A stretch of 64,000 bases of DNA from assembly GCF_005281835.1 (NCBI RefSeq), contig NZ_RZIS01000005.1, positions 124,001 through 188,000 on the forward strand, written 5' to 3'. Positions 35,124-43,178 of this stretch are shown here, in pieces. Source of the DNA: Vibrio profundi. GTDB lineage: Bacteria > Pseudomonadota > Gammaproteobacteria > Enterobacterales > Vibrionaceae. Within the stretch, counting starts at the first letter, position 1; each line of letters begins with the position of its first letter. Below the pieces are notes generated by a model. It was not told the DNA's origin. It searched no databases and saw only the letters and a program-made list of their open reading frames with translations. The translations under genes and the position numbers were made by a program.

Positions 35124-35957
35124 TTAGACTTGATCACTAACAATCATTCCCTCAAAGCCCGATTCTACCCACACTGCTTGCTTTTGCCTTGATACGCTAA
35201 AAAATCCATCTTTAAAGTAAATTTGGGGAGAGTTAAAAGCTAAATCAAAATGATCTGGAGTCGTCGAATCCAAATACTTAATTCCTTCTTCAGTTTGATA
35301 TGCAATCAAAGTATGACCCACAAGGTCACGTTCTCCCTCTATTCTCAGTCCTCCAAATAAAAAGGCAATTGTTCCTACCGAAGAGGCACTAAACTTACTC
35401 TCAAACGCTTTAATGCTAAAGTATCCACTATTAATGATTTCCACTTTCTTATTATGTTTAGATAAAAAGTTGTCCTTGTTACAGTCGATAATGACCTCAT
35501 TTGTACTTCGACCTTCTTTTTTTGAAAAAATGGGCAGTGATAGATATTTTGTTTTTCCAGATACAAGATATTTCATTGTTCTAACAGCGCACCGAGTACA
35601 TTCTAGTTTTATTTTAGATGCCTGTAATTCGCGAATCTTCGAATAATTAATGGTGGGTTTGTTCTTTAACTCGCTAGTCTTAGGATCATTAGTAGCGGGG
35701 TTGTTTTCTAATTCGCTGTTCTTCGAATCATTAGCGGTGGGTTTGTTTGTTAATTCGCTAATTTGTGAATCATCAGTAGCCGGGTTATTTTCTAGCTGGC
35801 GATTTGCAACAGTACACTCTCGGTAGTAAGCCCACCGTTGCTCATCGGTTTCAGAGTACTTTAATTCTGTTCTACGTTCTTGGCGTTGACGTGCTGAACG
35901 CTCTCTTGCTGTTTCTTGTCTTTCTTCTGGACTAACTGGCGCTGATTTATATCTCAT
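35124..35957 (-). CDS. Orphan repeat protein with possible papain-like C-terminal domain
   Basis: A 277-residue protein of unknown family. Residues 1-55 are very charged (many Arg, Glu, Gln). Residues 56-111 are four 14-residue repeats of the form xNNPATxDSKxSEL. From about 118 a globular domain begins, with Cys120 and Cys123 (ECTRCAVRTMKYL), His215 (GHTLIAY) and Asp230 (KYLDST). The order Cys-His-Asp and the local context recall papain-fold proteases or transamidases, including bacterial effectors, but this is my reading and no family match was tested. No signal peptide. The gene is AT-rich, has its own terminator and lies in an AT-rich gap, all signs of acquisition by transfer. Confidence 0.55.
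   Translation of the reverse strand: MRYKSAPVSPEERQETARERSARQRQERRTELKYSETDEQRWAYYRECTVANRQLENNPATDDSQISELTNKPTANDSKNSELENNPATNDPKTSELKNKPTINYSKIRELQASKIKLECTRCAVRTMKYLVSGKTKYLSLPIFSKKEGRSTNEVIIDCNKDNFLSKHNKKVEIINSGYFSIKAFESKFSASSVGTIAFLFGGLRIEGERDLVGHTLIAYQTEEGIKYLDSTTPDHFDLAFNSPQIYFKDGFFSVSRQKQAVWVESGFEGMIVSDQV
35625..35792 (-). repeat. Four in-frame 42-bp tandem repeats
   Basis: Four degenerate copies of 42 bases encode residues 56-69, 70-83, 84-97 and 98-111 of the orphan protein. Copies 1 and 3 (ENNPAT) and copies 2 and 4 (NKPT) resemble each other most, suggesting duplication of an 84-base pair. Copy number may vary between strains. Confidence 0.8.
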
Positions 35958-36544
35958 GAGTGTTCTGTTTCATATTAAAGGTGACGAGATGTTACCAATA
36001 GTTTAAGGAATTTGGCATGCCTAAACAGGAGTTTTAAAATATTATTTTATTAAGCAGTTACTATGACTATAGAAATATTCGAATGAAGATTTGATTTACT
36101 ATGAATGCCGTTTATAGGTGAATTCTGGTAGTTAAAACGCATAGTAACAGGATGTAAATGGAGAAGATTCTAACCTAATAGCTATTAGTTATTTATTTGC
36201 CTGGCAAATAATGTGGATGGTGGTATTTGATTTATTTATGTGTGAAATCTAAGTGGTGTTCTATTTATTTTCGTGTGTTACTAAATAATATCACTTCAGT
36301 TCAGAGAAAGTTAAACGAGATATAATGTACCCTAGTTTGAGAGGGCTGCATTAAATAACGAAACATTTGGTCAAATTTGTAATCTGGAAAATGTATTTGT
36401 AATCGTAAGTAGCGATTAATTTAGCGAAGTGTGTGATTGCACCAATAGGTAGAGACGTATTCGTTTTTGGTGGATGATTTGGGGACTTCAAGCCACCTAA
36501 GTTGTAGGTGGCTTGTGGTATTTTGTGGCTTAGTTAATTTGTAA
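35958..36544. other. AT-rich gene-free stretch of 587 bases
   Basis: No convincing frame. One hairpin near the end: CAAGCCACCTA (36489-36499) with TAGGTGGCTTG (36505-36515), perfect, five-base loop, 30 bases after the minus-strand DUF1028 stop and probably its terminator. The strongly AT-rich sequence continues the composition of the orphan gene and may be part of the same insertion. No direct repeats or tRNA flank it. Confidence 0.5.
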
Positions 36545-37246
36545 TTATTGATTAGGTAGTTGATTGAGAAAATCTTGAAACTCAGCTTCCCTTACCCGGC
36601 TGAGAACCTTTCTTAATGCAAGGATAAGGTTCTCCTCAGCCCAATCGACTCGAATGTCTATGGGCGCTTGAGTAAGGCTTTCTACGCGTAAAGAAGCTGA
36701 GAATGTTCCTCTTTTGTCTCCGCCAGCATTCAAAGCTTCTTCCAGTGCATTGACCAATGTTTCGGGTAGCGTATTTTCATAGTCTTCTTTGTAGAGTGGC
36801 TTTTTGCCATCTAATAGAGACTCTGGGTTTAAGACGGTTTGTCTTATAAAGCTACTTGAAAATGCATCTAATACTTCATGACTTTCTAGCATGTTGCCTG
36901 TAACCGCAATCGTAGGGTATGCAATAGACCCGACAATCGGAATATTCTCATCGCCTTGAATAAACGCGCAGTCACCAAAGCGATCCATTACTACACATTG
37001 TCGTTTAGAGTAGTGCTCGTCGTTAAGTTCTAGGGATTCAACAGCTTGCGCTGCGGTCATCCCTTGTTCAAGGCTCAGCTTTGATTTTTCAGCATACCAA
37101 GGGTTAGTAAACAATCCTTGGGTTGCACATGCACCGATACCTCGCCAGCTGTGATTGACGTAGCCACCGACGGCTACGCCTCCAGTTGCCGAGATAGATG
37201 CTGATAATCCAGTTTCTGGATTAAAGTGAATAAGTGAAATCGTCAT
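36545..37246 (-). CDS. DUF1028 family protein
   Basis: A 233-residue protein of DUF1028, an Ntn-hydrolase-like family of unproven activity. Family features are SLIHFNPETG at the start, GIGACATQGLFTNP in the core, and VVMDRFGDCAFIQGDENI followed by TVAVTGNML-like sequence. It is often found with amidohydrolases and peptidases. Last gene of a minus-strand set with a YfcC carrier and an M20 amidohydrolase, suggesting a role in breaking down an amide or ureido compound. The spacing to the carrier gene is 22 bases. Confidence 0.85.
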   Translation of the reverse strand: MTISLIHFNPETGLSASISATGGVAVGGYVNHSWRGIGACATQGLFTNPWYAEKSKLSLEQGMTAAQAVESLELNDEHYSKRQCVVMDRFGDCAFIQGDENIPIVGSIAYPTIAVTGNMLESHEVLDAFSSSFIRQTVLNPESLLDGKKPLYKEDYENTLPETLVNALEEALNAGGDKRGTFSASLRVESLTQAPIDIRVDWAEENLILALRKVLSRVREAEFQDFLNQLPNQ

Positions 37247-37268
37247 AGATTCTCAATGTAAAATCGAA

Positions 37269-38660
37269 TTAGTAGCCGACCATTTGTCCAACGAACAACG
37301 CAAACCAGCATAGCGCGTAAACAAACAACATGAATGGCATGATAGCTTTTAACCATTGCTCGTAAGAGACTCGGCCAAGCGCTAACATCGCCAAAGTGCC
37401 ACCAGACGTTGGGACAATTAGGTTGGTTAGGCCGTCACCGACTTGGAAAGCGGTAATCATAAGCTGTCGGCTCATTCCGACTAAATCTGCTACTGGAATT
37501 AAGATAGGCATGGTCACCATCGCTTGGCCAGAACCTGATGGTACAAATAGGTTGATCACGCCTTGAACTAAGCTGGCAACAATCGCAGAAATGGCAATTG
37601 GCATGTCTTGAATGAGTGCGCTGAGCGCATGAACGATGGTGTCGATGATTTGGGCTTGATCTAAAATTACTTGGATTGATGCTGCAACACCGATGATTAA
37701 TGCTCCAGCGGTCACTCCAGAAGCGCCTTCCATCATCTGTTTTACGATGCCGTTGGCATTTAATCCATTTACTGCACCAATCACAATTGCCATCAATAAG
37801 AACAATCCGGCAATTTCATTGATGTACCAACCATTCGCAAACACGCCATAGAGCATTCCAACTAGGCCAGCTAAAAATACACCTAGTGTTAGTTTGTCCT
37901 TGCGATCTAGTTGATATTCAGACAAGTCTTTACTTAGGCCATCAGCTGAATCTGGCTCTTTAAATTCCATCTTGGTCACACGCGTACAAATGTAATAAGC
38001 AAGCAGTGCTAAAGAGGCGACCACCATAGCCGTACGTAGCCAGGCGCCAGAAAAGGTTGGCAGTTCAGCTATACCCTGTGCGACACCAACGGTATATGGG
38101 TTAATTGGTGACAAAGCAAAGCCAACACCGATTCCACCTACGGCCATTACCGTGCCAACTAGGCTGGAATAACCTACCGCAGCGGAGATAAGAACCGCAA
38201 CAGGTACTAAAGCGATGTTATTTTCAAAGCCAACGGCTACCCCAAAAAATCCGTAAATAAATGTACCGACAGTAATGATAAGGTTTCGGTTTTTCACGCC
38301 AGCCTTGTTAACTGCAACACCGATAGCATTTTCCAGAGCGCCTGTACGCTGCAAAATGTGGAATAAACCTCCGGCTATGAATACGATAAACAAGTAGGGT
38401 GCGGCACTAATTAGGCCTTTAGGGATTGCTACGAAAATATCGAACATATGTACCGAAGGCACATCGTTTAGATAGGTAAACGAGTCAGCGACAACAGATG
38501 TACGCCCATTCGTCATCACACGCTCGAATTCCCCGGCAGGCACAATAAAAGTTAATACGTAGGTCGCAACCAAGATCATAAAGATCAATACCATTGGATC
38601 TGGCATGTTCTTGTACCATGGCCTTTTTTGGGCTGAATCCATTTTCTTTGTTATATCCAT
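37269..38660 (-). CDS. YfcC-family inner-membrane carrier
   Basis: A 463-residue carrier with about twelve hydrophobic segments, of the YfcC/ArcD-like family, with PDPMVLIFMILVATYVLTF near the start and FVPSGSGQAMVTMPILIP in the second half. Relatives exchange basic amino acids or take up C4-dicarboxylates; the substrate here is unknown. ATG 38660 has AAGGAGA nine bases upstream; a longer frame to 38708 is less likely. Middle gene of the set controlled by the divergent FCD regulator. Confidence 0.85.
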   Translation of the reverse strand: MDITKKMDSAQKRPWYKNMPDPMVLIFMILVATYVLTFIVPAGEFERVMTNGRTSVVADSFTYLNDVPSVHMFDIFVAIPKGLISAAPYLFIVFIAGGLFHILQRTGALENAIGVAVNKAGVKNRNLIITVGTFIYGFFGVAVGFENNIALVPVAVLISAAVGYSSLVGTVMAVGGIGVGFALSPINPYTVGVAQGIAELPTFSGAWLRTAMVVASLALLAYYICTRVTKMEFKEPDSADGLSKDLSEYQLDRKDKLTLGVFLAGLVGMLYGVFANGWYINEIAGLFLLMAIVIGAVNGLNANGIVKQMMEGASGVTAGALIIGVAASIQVILDQAQIIDTIVHALSALIQDMPIAISAIVASLVQGVINLFVPSGSGQAMVTMPILIPVADLVGMSRQLMITAFQVGDGLTNLIVPTSGGTLAMLALGRVSYEQWLKAIMPFMLFVYALCWFALFVGQMVGY

Positions 38661-38755
38661 AATAACGTCTCTCCTTAGTATAGGGATGATGGTCAGCGAG
38701 TTGAGCATTCTTAATCACAAACTACGATCTAACCAATAACAGTGACGGGTTACTG

Positions 38756-40006
38756 TCAGTGTTGTTCTTTCATTAGCAAGCAGAAGTGGTTGAGCACCTC
38801 TACAACGGCAATCAAATCTTGTTGTAGGATGGCTTCATCTGGATGGTGACTGATACCATCGGTACAACGCATAAACAGCATGGCTATGTCAGTGAGCTTG
38901 CACATGGCGAGGCCATCATGTCCTGCACCACTAAAGATGTGTTTTGGTTCAATACCAGAACCATGAATTGCATTGCTTAAGACGGATGACAATTTATCTG
39001 AACATTGCACAGCCGACTGTTCATAGGTTTGTTCGTGGCGGTACGCTAAGTTGTATTCATTCATTATCTTTTGAATGCCCGCTAGCATTTCTTGGCGGGC
39101 TGCAATTCGCGATGCATCATTGGGTGAGCGCAATTCGATAGTAATATCTGTTTGCTGAGGAATGACGTTTACGCCATTTGGGTAGTTAGCAATTTTCCCT
39201 ACAACGCCAACCAAATCCTCTTCGCGTTTACATAGCTGATCGAACATATGAATGATTTGAGCTGCTCCAACTAACGCATCTTGACGAGAGTTCATTGGTA
39301 CAGTACCAGCGTGGCTTGCTTTACCTAGAATTGACAAACTATGACGCTCTATTCCTGTTATCGCAGTGACTACGCCAACAGGTAATTCGGCTTGCTCAAG
39401 CTGAGGGCCTTGTTCAATGTGCAATTCAACAAATCCAATCACATTGTCTTTGTTGTACGCGTCTTGGCTAATTAAATCTGGGTCACAACCAAAAGAGATT
39501 AAGGCTTCCCGCATACTAACGCCGTTTGCATCTTGGGCATTGAGCATTGTCGGATCAAAGGTGCCAGAAACCGATTTAGAGCCTAGTAGGGTAGATTGAA
39601 AGCGTGTTCCTTCTTCGTCACTAAAAGCAATGACATCAATATTGAATGGAAACTCTATTTGATTCTGATTGAAATAGTTAATCAGTGCGACGGGCAATAT
39701 AACGCCCAAGATTCCATCGTATTTCCCACCGTTTGGAACCGTATCTTGATGTGAGCCAAAAATGAGGGTCGGCGCATCTGGTTTTCCGCTTTGGTAACGT
39801 CCAATCAGGTTTGCCGCATTGTCCATACGTACTTCCATACCAGACTCTGTCATCCAACCGCGTAATTTTTCGTTTGCCTGTGCGTGTTCTTTAGACGCGC
39901 ATAAACGGGTGACTCCTTCTTTATCAGGGTCTGTTGTTTGGCTGCACTGAGCAATTGATTCAAGCCATTCCCAGGCTAGGCTGGCAGTTTCTGCAATTTT
40001 GTTCAT
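38756..40006 (-). CDS. M20-family N-carbamoyl amino acid / allantoate amidohydrolase
   Basis: A 416-residue dinuclear metal amidohydrolase of the allantoate amidohydrolase / N-carbamoyl-L-amino acid hydrolase branch. Metal ligands are visible: His86 and Asp97 (GSHQDTVPNGGKYDG), the Glu131-Glu132 pair (SDEEGTRF), His196 (ELHIEQGP) and a C-terminal histidine in GAGHDG. It would cleave an N-carbamoyl or ureido group, releasing ammonia and CO2. First gene of the set; two identical palindromes lie 37-82 bases upstream of its start. The start at ATG 40006 has only a weak site. Confidence 0.87.
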   Translation of the reverse strand: MNKIAETASLAWEWLESIAQCSQTTDPDKEGVTRLCASKEHAQANEKLRGWMTESGMEVRMDNAANLIGRYQSGKPDAPTLIFGSHQDTVPNGGKYDGILGVILPVALINYFNQNQIEFPFNIDVIAFSDEEGTRFQSTLLGSKSVSGTFDPTMLNAQDANGVSMREALISFGCDPDLISQDAYNKDNVIGFVELHIEQGPQLEQAELPVGVVTAITGIERHSLSILGKASHAGTVPMNSRQDALVGAAQIIHMFDQLCKREEDLVGVVGKIANYPNGVNVIPQQTDITIELRSPNDASRIAARQEMLAGIQKIMNEYNLAYRHEQTYEQSAVQCSDKLSSVLSNAIHGSGIEPKHIFSGAGHDGLAMCKLTDIAMLFMRCTDGISHHPDEAILQQDLIAVVEVLNHFCLLMKEQH

Positions 40007-40042
40007 CCTACATTAGCTCTATTTTGACCATGTGTTAAATCA

Positions 40043-40088
40043 ATTTATCATGATAAATATAAAAATTAACCTATTTATCATGATAAAT
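40043..40088. promoter_or_regulatory. Twin 16-bp perfect palindromes, candidate FCD-GntR operators
   Basis: ATTTATCATGATAAAT occurs at 40043-40058 and again, identically, at 40073-40088, 30 bases centre to centre (about three helical turns). They sit between the divergent M20 amidohydrolase and FCD-GntR genes, 37 bases before the amidohydrolase start. Two identical operators in phase suggest cooperative binding by the regulator encoded alongside. Confidence 0.75.
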
Positions 40089-40241
40089 TGCCACTTATGT
40101 GAGCGCTATTTGATCGATAATCGGATGGTTTCATAACAAAATGGAATTGATCTTTGGATCTTCCGAGCACAAAAAATGAGTGACATTCGATAGAATTCCG
40201 TCAAAATTCAAAGGCTAGGGTAATGATGCAGCGAGGATAAT

Positions 40242-40988
40242 GTGACAAAAAGCGCGAAAAGACGAAGAACTCAACAATTGGCGGAATCGATTAAGAACTG
40301 GATCGTCGAGCAAGCTCTTCAACCGGGGGATCGTTTACCAAATGAATTAGAAGTAATAGAGACGTTTGATGTTTCGAAAGGAACGGTTCGCGAGAGCATG
40401 CGTATTTTGGAAGCGCAAGGCATTCTTTCCACAAAGACAGGCCCCAACGGTGGTGTGTTTGTTAGTGAGATGAGTGAAAATAAAGCTCAATCATTGCTAA
40501 GTAATTATTTGTTCTTTAAAGATATTTCAATATCTGATCTGTACCAGATGCGTTTGTCGCTGGAGCCTGAGATTGCAGCGTCGTTGGCGGGCACATTAGA
40601 TGAATCGCAGTTAGAAGCGCTTTCTCAGCAGATAGATAAATATCAGCAGCCCCCAGAAGATATTTATCAAGAGCGAGATCACCATATTGCTTCCTTAGAG
40701 TTTCATAGCTTGTTGGCGAGTTATTCTCAAAATCAGTTATTGAAGTTTGTCGTACGTTTTACTGCGCAAATGCTGACTGAATTGACTATCTATCGCAAAC
40801 TTTATGAACCAGAGAATCATAAGCTATGGCATACCGGAATAGAAAGTCAGCGCAGCTTGATTGAAGCCTTAAGGCAAGGCGATGCCGTCAAGGCGAAACA
40901 GATTATGCAGCAGCACATGCTAACGGCTCATCAATTGATGATTAAGCAAGAAGCCCAAATCGCAAATTGCTTTATTTCTGAAGATTAA
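40242..40988 (+). CDS. GntR/FCD-family transcriptional regulator
   Basis: A 248-residue FadR-type regulator: winged helix (about 8-75, GDRLPNELEVIETFDVSKGTVRESMRILEAQGI) and a C-terminal FCD ligand domain (about 95-235) with histidines placed for metal or acid binding (RDHHIASLEFHSLL, RKLYEPENHKLWHTG). Starts at GTG 40242, with GAGG nine bases upstream. Divergent from the amidohydrolase set, which it presumably represses until a carboxylate effector appears. Twin palindromes between them are the probable operators. Confidence 0.9.
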   Translation: MTKSAKRRRTQQLAESIKNWIVEQALQPGDRLPNELEVIETFDVSKGTVRESMRILEAQGILSTKTGPNGGVFVSEMSENKAQSLLSNYLFFKDISISDLYQMRLSLEPEIAASLAGTLDESQLEALSQQIDKYQQPPEDIYQERDHHIASLEFHSLLASYSQNQLLKFVVRFTAQMLTELTIYRKLYEPENHKLWHTGIESQRSLIEALRQGDAVKAKQIMQQHMLTAHQLMIKQEAQIANCFISED

Positions 40989-41151
40989 AGGGTTCGTAGA
41001 GGTTGGTTCATCCAGCCTACCGAAACGAACATTGAATCGAGAAGATGTTCGCTATGGCCTCAGTTCTTCTCTAAGTTTTTGGGAGACCGAGCAGGGGGAT
41101 TTGAGGGATACGAACAAGTGGCGTCTAAGCTTAATTTATGTTGCTCATGAC

Positions 41152-41508
41152 TTACCCCATAGCTCCGCGTAGGCCTATTAGATTTCCAAATGGGTCTTCC
41201 ACCTGGCACATGTATAACTCATTTTCGATTTCCATTGGGCCTCGATAAAGAAATGCTCCAATGCTTTCAAAATGAGCTAACGCCATCGAAAGGCTACTGA
41301 CAGACCAATAGATGACGGTCCCTTTCTTGCCTGTACCCACCTTTGTATCAGCCTGAACGATTTCTAACGAGAACCCATTTAGGTTTAGAACCGTAAAGTC
41401 GAACTCTGGATGATAGGTAGGAATAGCATCAGGAAAGGCCTTTTGATACCACTCTAAACCTTTTGCCATATCCGGGACATGAACAAGAACGGCTACAGGA
41501 GTCATCAT
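41152..41508 (-). CDS. Glyoxalase/VOC-fold protein
   Basis: A 118-residue single VOC-module protein: VLVHVPDMAKGLEWYQKAFP at the start, NLNGFSLEIVQAD in the middle and VEDPFGNLIGLRG at the end. Two such modules usually form the active dimer. The metal-ligand pattern is incomplete (one His and Glu positions are present), so it could be an antibiotic-binding or metal-free member. No operon partner nearby. Confidence 0.82.
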   Translation of the reverse strand: MMTPVAVLVHVPDMAKGLEWYQKAFPDAIPTYHPEFDFTVLNLNGFSLEIVQADTKVGTGKKGTVIYWSVSSLSMALAHFESIGAFLYRGPMEIENELYMCQVEDPFGNLIGLRGAMG

Positions 41509-41547
41509 TTTAGTTTCCTATCTAATTTGAATGTAGAGAAAAGGGGA

Positions 41548-41832
41548 CTAACGGTTGTATTTGGCCTTGTTTAATATTTCTTTAAGCTCATGAGTTTTTT
41601 CTAAGTCCACGTTATGAATATTCGCTAAAGCACAAACATAGTAGAGAACGTCGTATAACTCCTCGGCGATAGAGCCTTTGAGTTCTTCTAAAGGTGGCTG
41701 GCCACTTTTTCCGTCTCGAATTGATTCAGATAGTTCACCAACCTCTTCAATTAATTTGAGAAAGTAGTGCTCTGGTAGTTCAGGAGCATAATCAAATTCT
41801 TTAATATGGTTTTGCAGCTCAGATATTTTCAT
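41548..41832 (-). CDS. MazG-like nucleotide pyrophosphohydrolase
   Basis: A 94-residue all-alpha NTP pyrophosphatase of the MazG type. The metal-binding pattern EEVGELSESI followed by EELYDVLYYVCALANIHNVDLE (E-x-x-E and E-x-x-D) is intact. It removes pyrophosphate from nucleoside triphosphates, probably non-canonical ones. AGGAA lies before the ATG. A small frame of 66 codons overlaps its start upstream. Confidence 0.82.
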   Translation of the reverse strand: MKISELQNHIKEFDYAPELPEHYFLKLIEEVGELSESIRDGKSGQPPLEELKGSIAEELYDVLYYVCALANIHNVDLEKTHELKEILNKAKYNR

Positions 41833-42019
41833 AATTTCCTATTTGTGGCTTTTCCGTATTTATTTGTAGTAGGTACTCACAGGAAAACTGTCCTTTAACC
41901 CCTGAGCTATCTCCCCAGAATCTTGCTAGAGCTATCATCACTATTCTACTGTTTAATAACAAGTCTTTAGCCTTGGATTGTTGTAAAGCTTTGTAGTAAA
42001 TGGTTAATCTCAATTTCAT
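41819..42019 (-). CDS. Possible 66-residue small protein upstream of MazG
   Basis: Starts MKLRLTIYYKALQQSKAK and ends KPQIGNYENI, overlapping the MazG start by 14 bases. No family recognised and a weak ribosome binding site; the overlap suggests coupling if it is real. It may equally be untranslated leader. The rest of the gap to 42237 contains a hairpin and no other gene. Confidence 0.25.
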   Translation of the reverse strand: MKLRLTIYYKALQQSKAKDLLLNSRIVMIALARFWGDSSGVKGQFSCEYLLQINTEKPQIGNYENI

Positions 42020-42022
42020 GAT

Positions 42023-42068
42023 GCGAGTAGAGCTCAACACATCATGAGTGTTGAGCACCTCTCTACGC
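42023..42068. repeat. Long imperfect hairpin upstream of the MazG region
   Basis: GCTCAACAC (42032-42040) pairs with GTGTTGAGC (42048-42056) around ATCATGA, and GTAGA (42027-42031) with TCTAC (42062-42066) extends it with a bulge. The shape recalls integron attC sites, but no core-site sequences or integrase are present. Confidence 0.45.
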
Positions 42069-42237
42069 TGTAATTGATCCTACACTTCAAATGAGCACTA
42101 CGAAAATCGTCACTCAATGATTCTGGGAAGAACCAAAACATTGAGCGCGACTGGGTTTTCAAGCTTATAAAAAAGATGCGTGAGTGGCGCTGCTGACTTA
42201 TGACAACGGACTTAAATCTTAAACGAGAGGCGAAACT

Positions 42238-42969
42238 ATGCTGAAGAGTAGGGTACATGTTCGCCGTTTGTTGCTTAGTTTATGTCTTTGCTTGATGCCT
42301 ACATTCGTATCGGCTTATGAGAAATTGCATTTCGCGAGCATCGAAGGTTTACCCAACCAAACCGTAGGAGCGAGAATTCTTCGAGAAGTTTATTTCCGGG
42401 CGGAAATAGAAATTTCGATAGAGGACATGCCTGCATCTAGAGCGTCTTATAAAGCCGATCAAGGCCAACTGGATGGTGAATTAGTTCGGATTGAATCTTA
42501 CGGAAAAATGCACCCGAACCTTGTTTTGATACCGATACCGATTGGCTATGTAGAATCGCAAATTTTTACCCAACCTGGGAGAGACTTATCTTTGGATAAG
42601 CTCGGGGACTATTCGATTGTCATCGGAAGGGGCATAAAAATATCTCATGATCTGACAAAAGGGAAAGGTTATCCACACGTAACGGAGCTAACCAATGCCA
42701 GCCAATTGCTTCATTTTGTTAGGTTAGGCCGAGCGGACACGGCAATTACCGATAGGGCGAGCGGGATGTATCTCATAAAAAGTGAAAACATTGAAAATGT
42801 GGTGCCGTTTGGCCAACCTTTGAGTAAAAAACTCCTCTATCACTACATTAATATAAAACACAAAGCATTGGTGCCTAAGTTAACGAAAGTGATGGAAACG
42901 ATGCAAAAAGAAGGTGAGCTAGATGGTTTGTGGGAGCGCTATATGCTTGAGCTGATCAGAAGTAAATGA
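42238..42969 (+). CDS. Periplasmic solute-binding protein-like, orphan
   Basis: A 243-residue exported protein with signal peptide 1-26 (LLLSLCLCLMPTFVSA). The mature part is a divergent family 3 type II binding protein: LHFASIEGLPNQTVGARIL, MPASRASYKADQGQLDGE and IVIGRGIKISHDL. There is no permease beside it. GAGGCG precedes the ATG by seven bases. It may be a sensor-linked ligand receptor. It resembles the orphan at 11487-12203 and 51840-52613 in overall type. Confidence 0.75.
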   Translation: MLKSRVHVRRLLLSLCLCLMPTFVSAYEKLHFASIEGLPNQTVGARILREVYFRAEIEISIEDMPASRASYKADQGQLDGELVRIESYGKMHPNLVLIPIPIGYVESQIFTQPGRDLSLDKLGDYSIVIGRGIKISHDLTKGKGYPHVTELTNASQLLHFVRLGRADTAITDRASGMYLIKSENIENVVPFGQPLSKKLLYHYINIKHKALVPKLTKVMETMQKEGELDGLWERYMLELIRSK

Positions 42970-43011
42970 TTTGTAGCGTTGATCTTCTATATACGAAATC
43001 TTGATTTCATC

Positions 43012-43039
43012 GTGGAAAGTGGAAAGTGGAAAGTGGAAA
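43012..43039. repeat. Four tandem copies of GTGGAAA
   Basis: Perfect 7-bp tandem repeat at 43012-43018, 43019-43025, 43026-43032 and 43033-43039, in the non-coding gap between a binding protein and the BCCT gene. A short slippage-prone array. Confidence 0.9.
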
Positions 43040-43113
43040 GTTGGATGTGTTGCCGCTAAATTCGCTTGCAGTGAGCGCTGTTTCCGAGATAAATCAGCCA
43101 TTTGCACTCTCCC

Positions 43114-43152
43114 AAAAACAAAAACTCCCTAGCACTCAGTACTAGGGAGTTT
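43114..43152 (-). terminator. Terminator of the BCCT gene
   Basis: On the minus strand, AAACTCCCTAG (43122-43132) pairs with CTAGGGAGTTT (43142-43152) over a nine-base loop, followed by a T-rich tail (complement of 43114-43121). It lies 27 bases after the transporter stop. Confidence 0.87.
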
Positions 43153-43178
43153 GAATTTAGCGTTGCTCTTCTAGCTTA

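Noticed and set aside
35958..36544. Hidden gene or mobile-element remnant in the AT-rich gap
   Set aside because: No frame with a start and ribosome binding site, no terminal inverted repeats and no flanking target duplication could be found by eye.
42023..42068. attC-like hairpin near MazG
   Set aside because: Bulged hairpin, but neither core site is present; kept only as an unassigned hairpin.
43012..43039. CRISPR-like array
   Set aside because: Repeat unit is 7 bases with no spacers and there are no cas genes; it is a simple tandem repeat.
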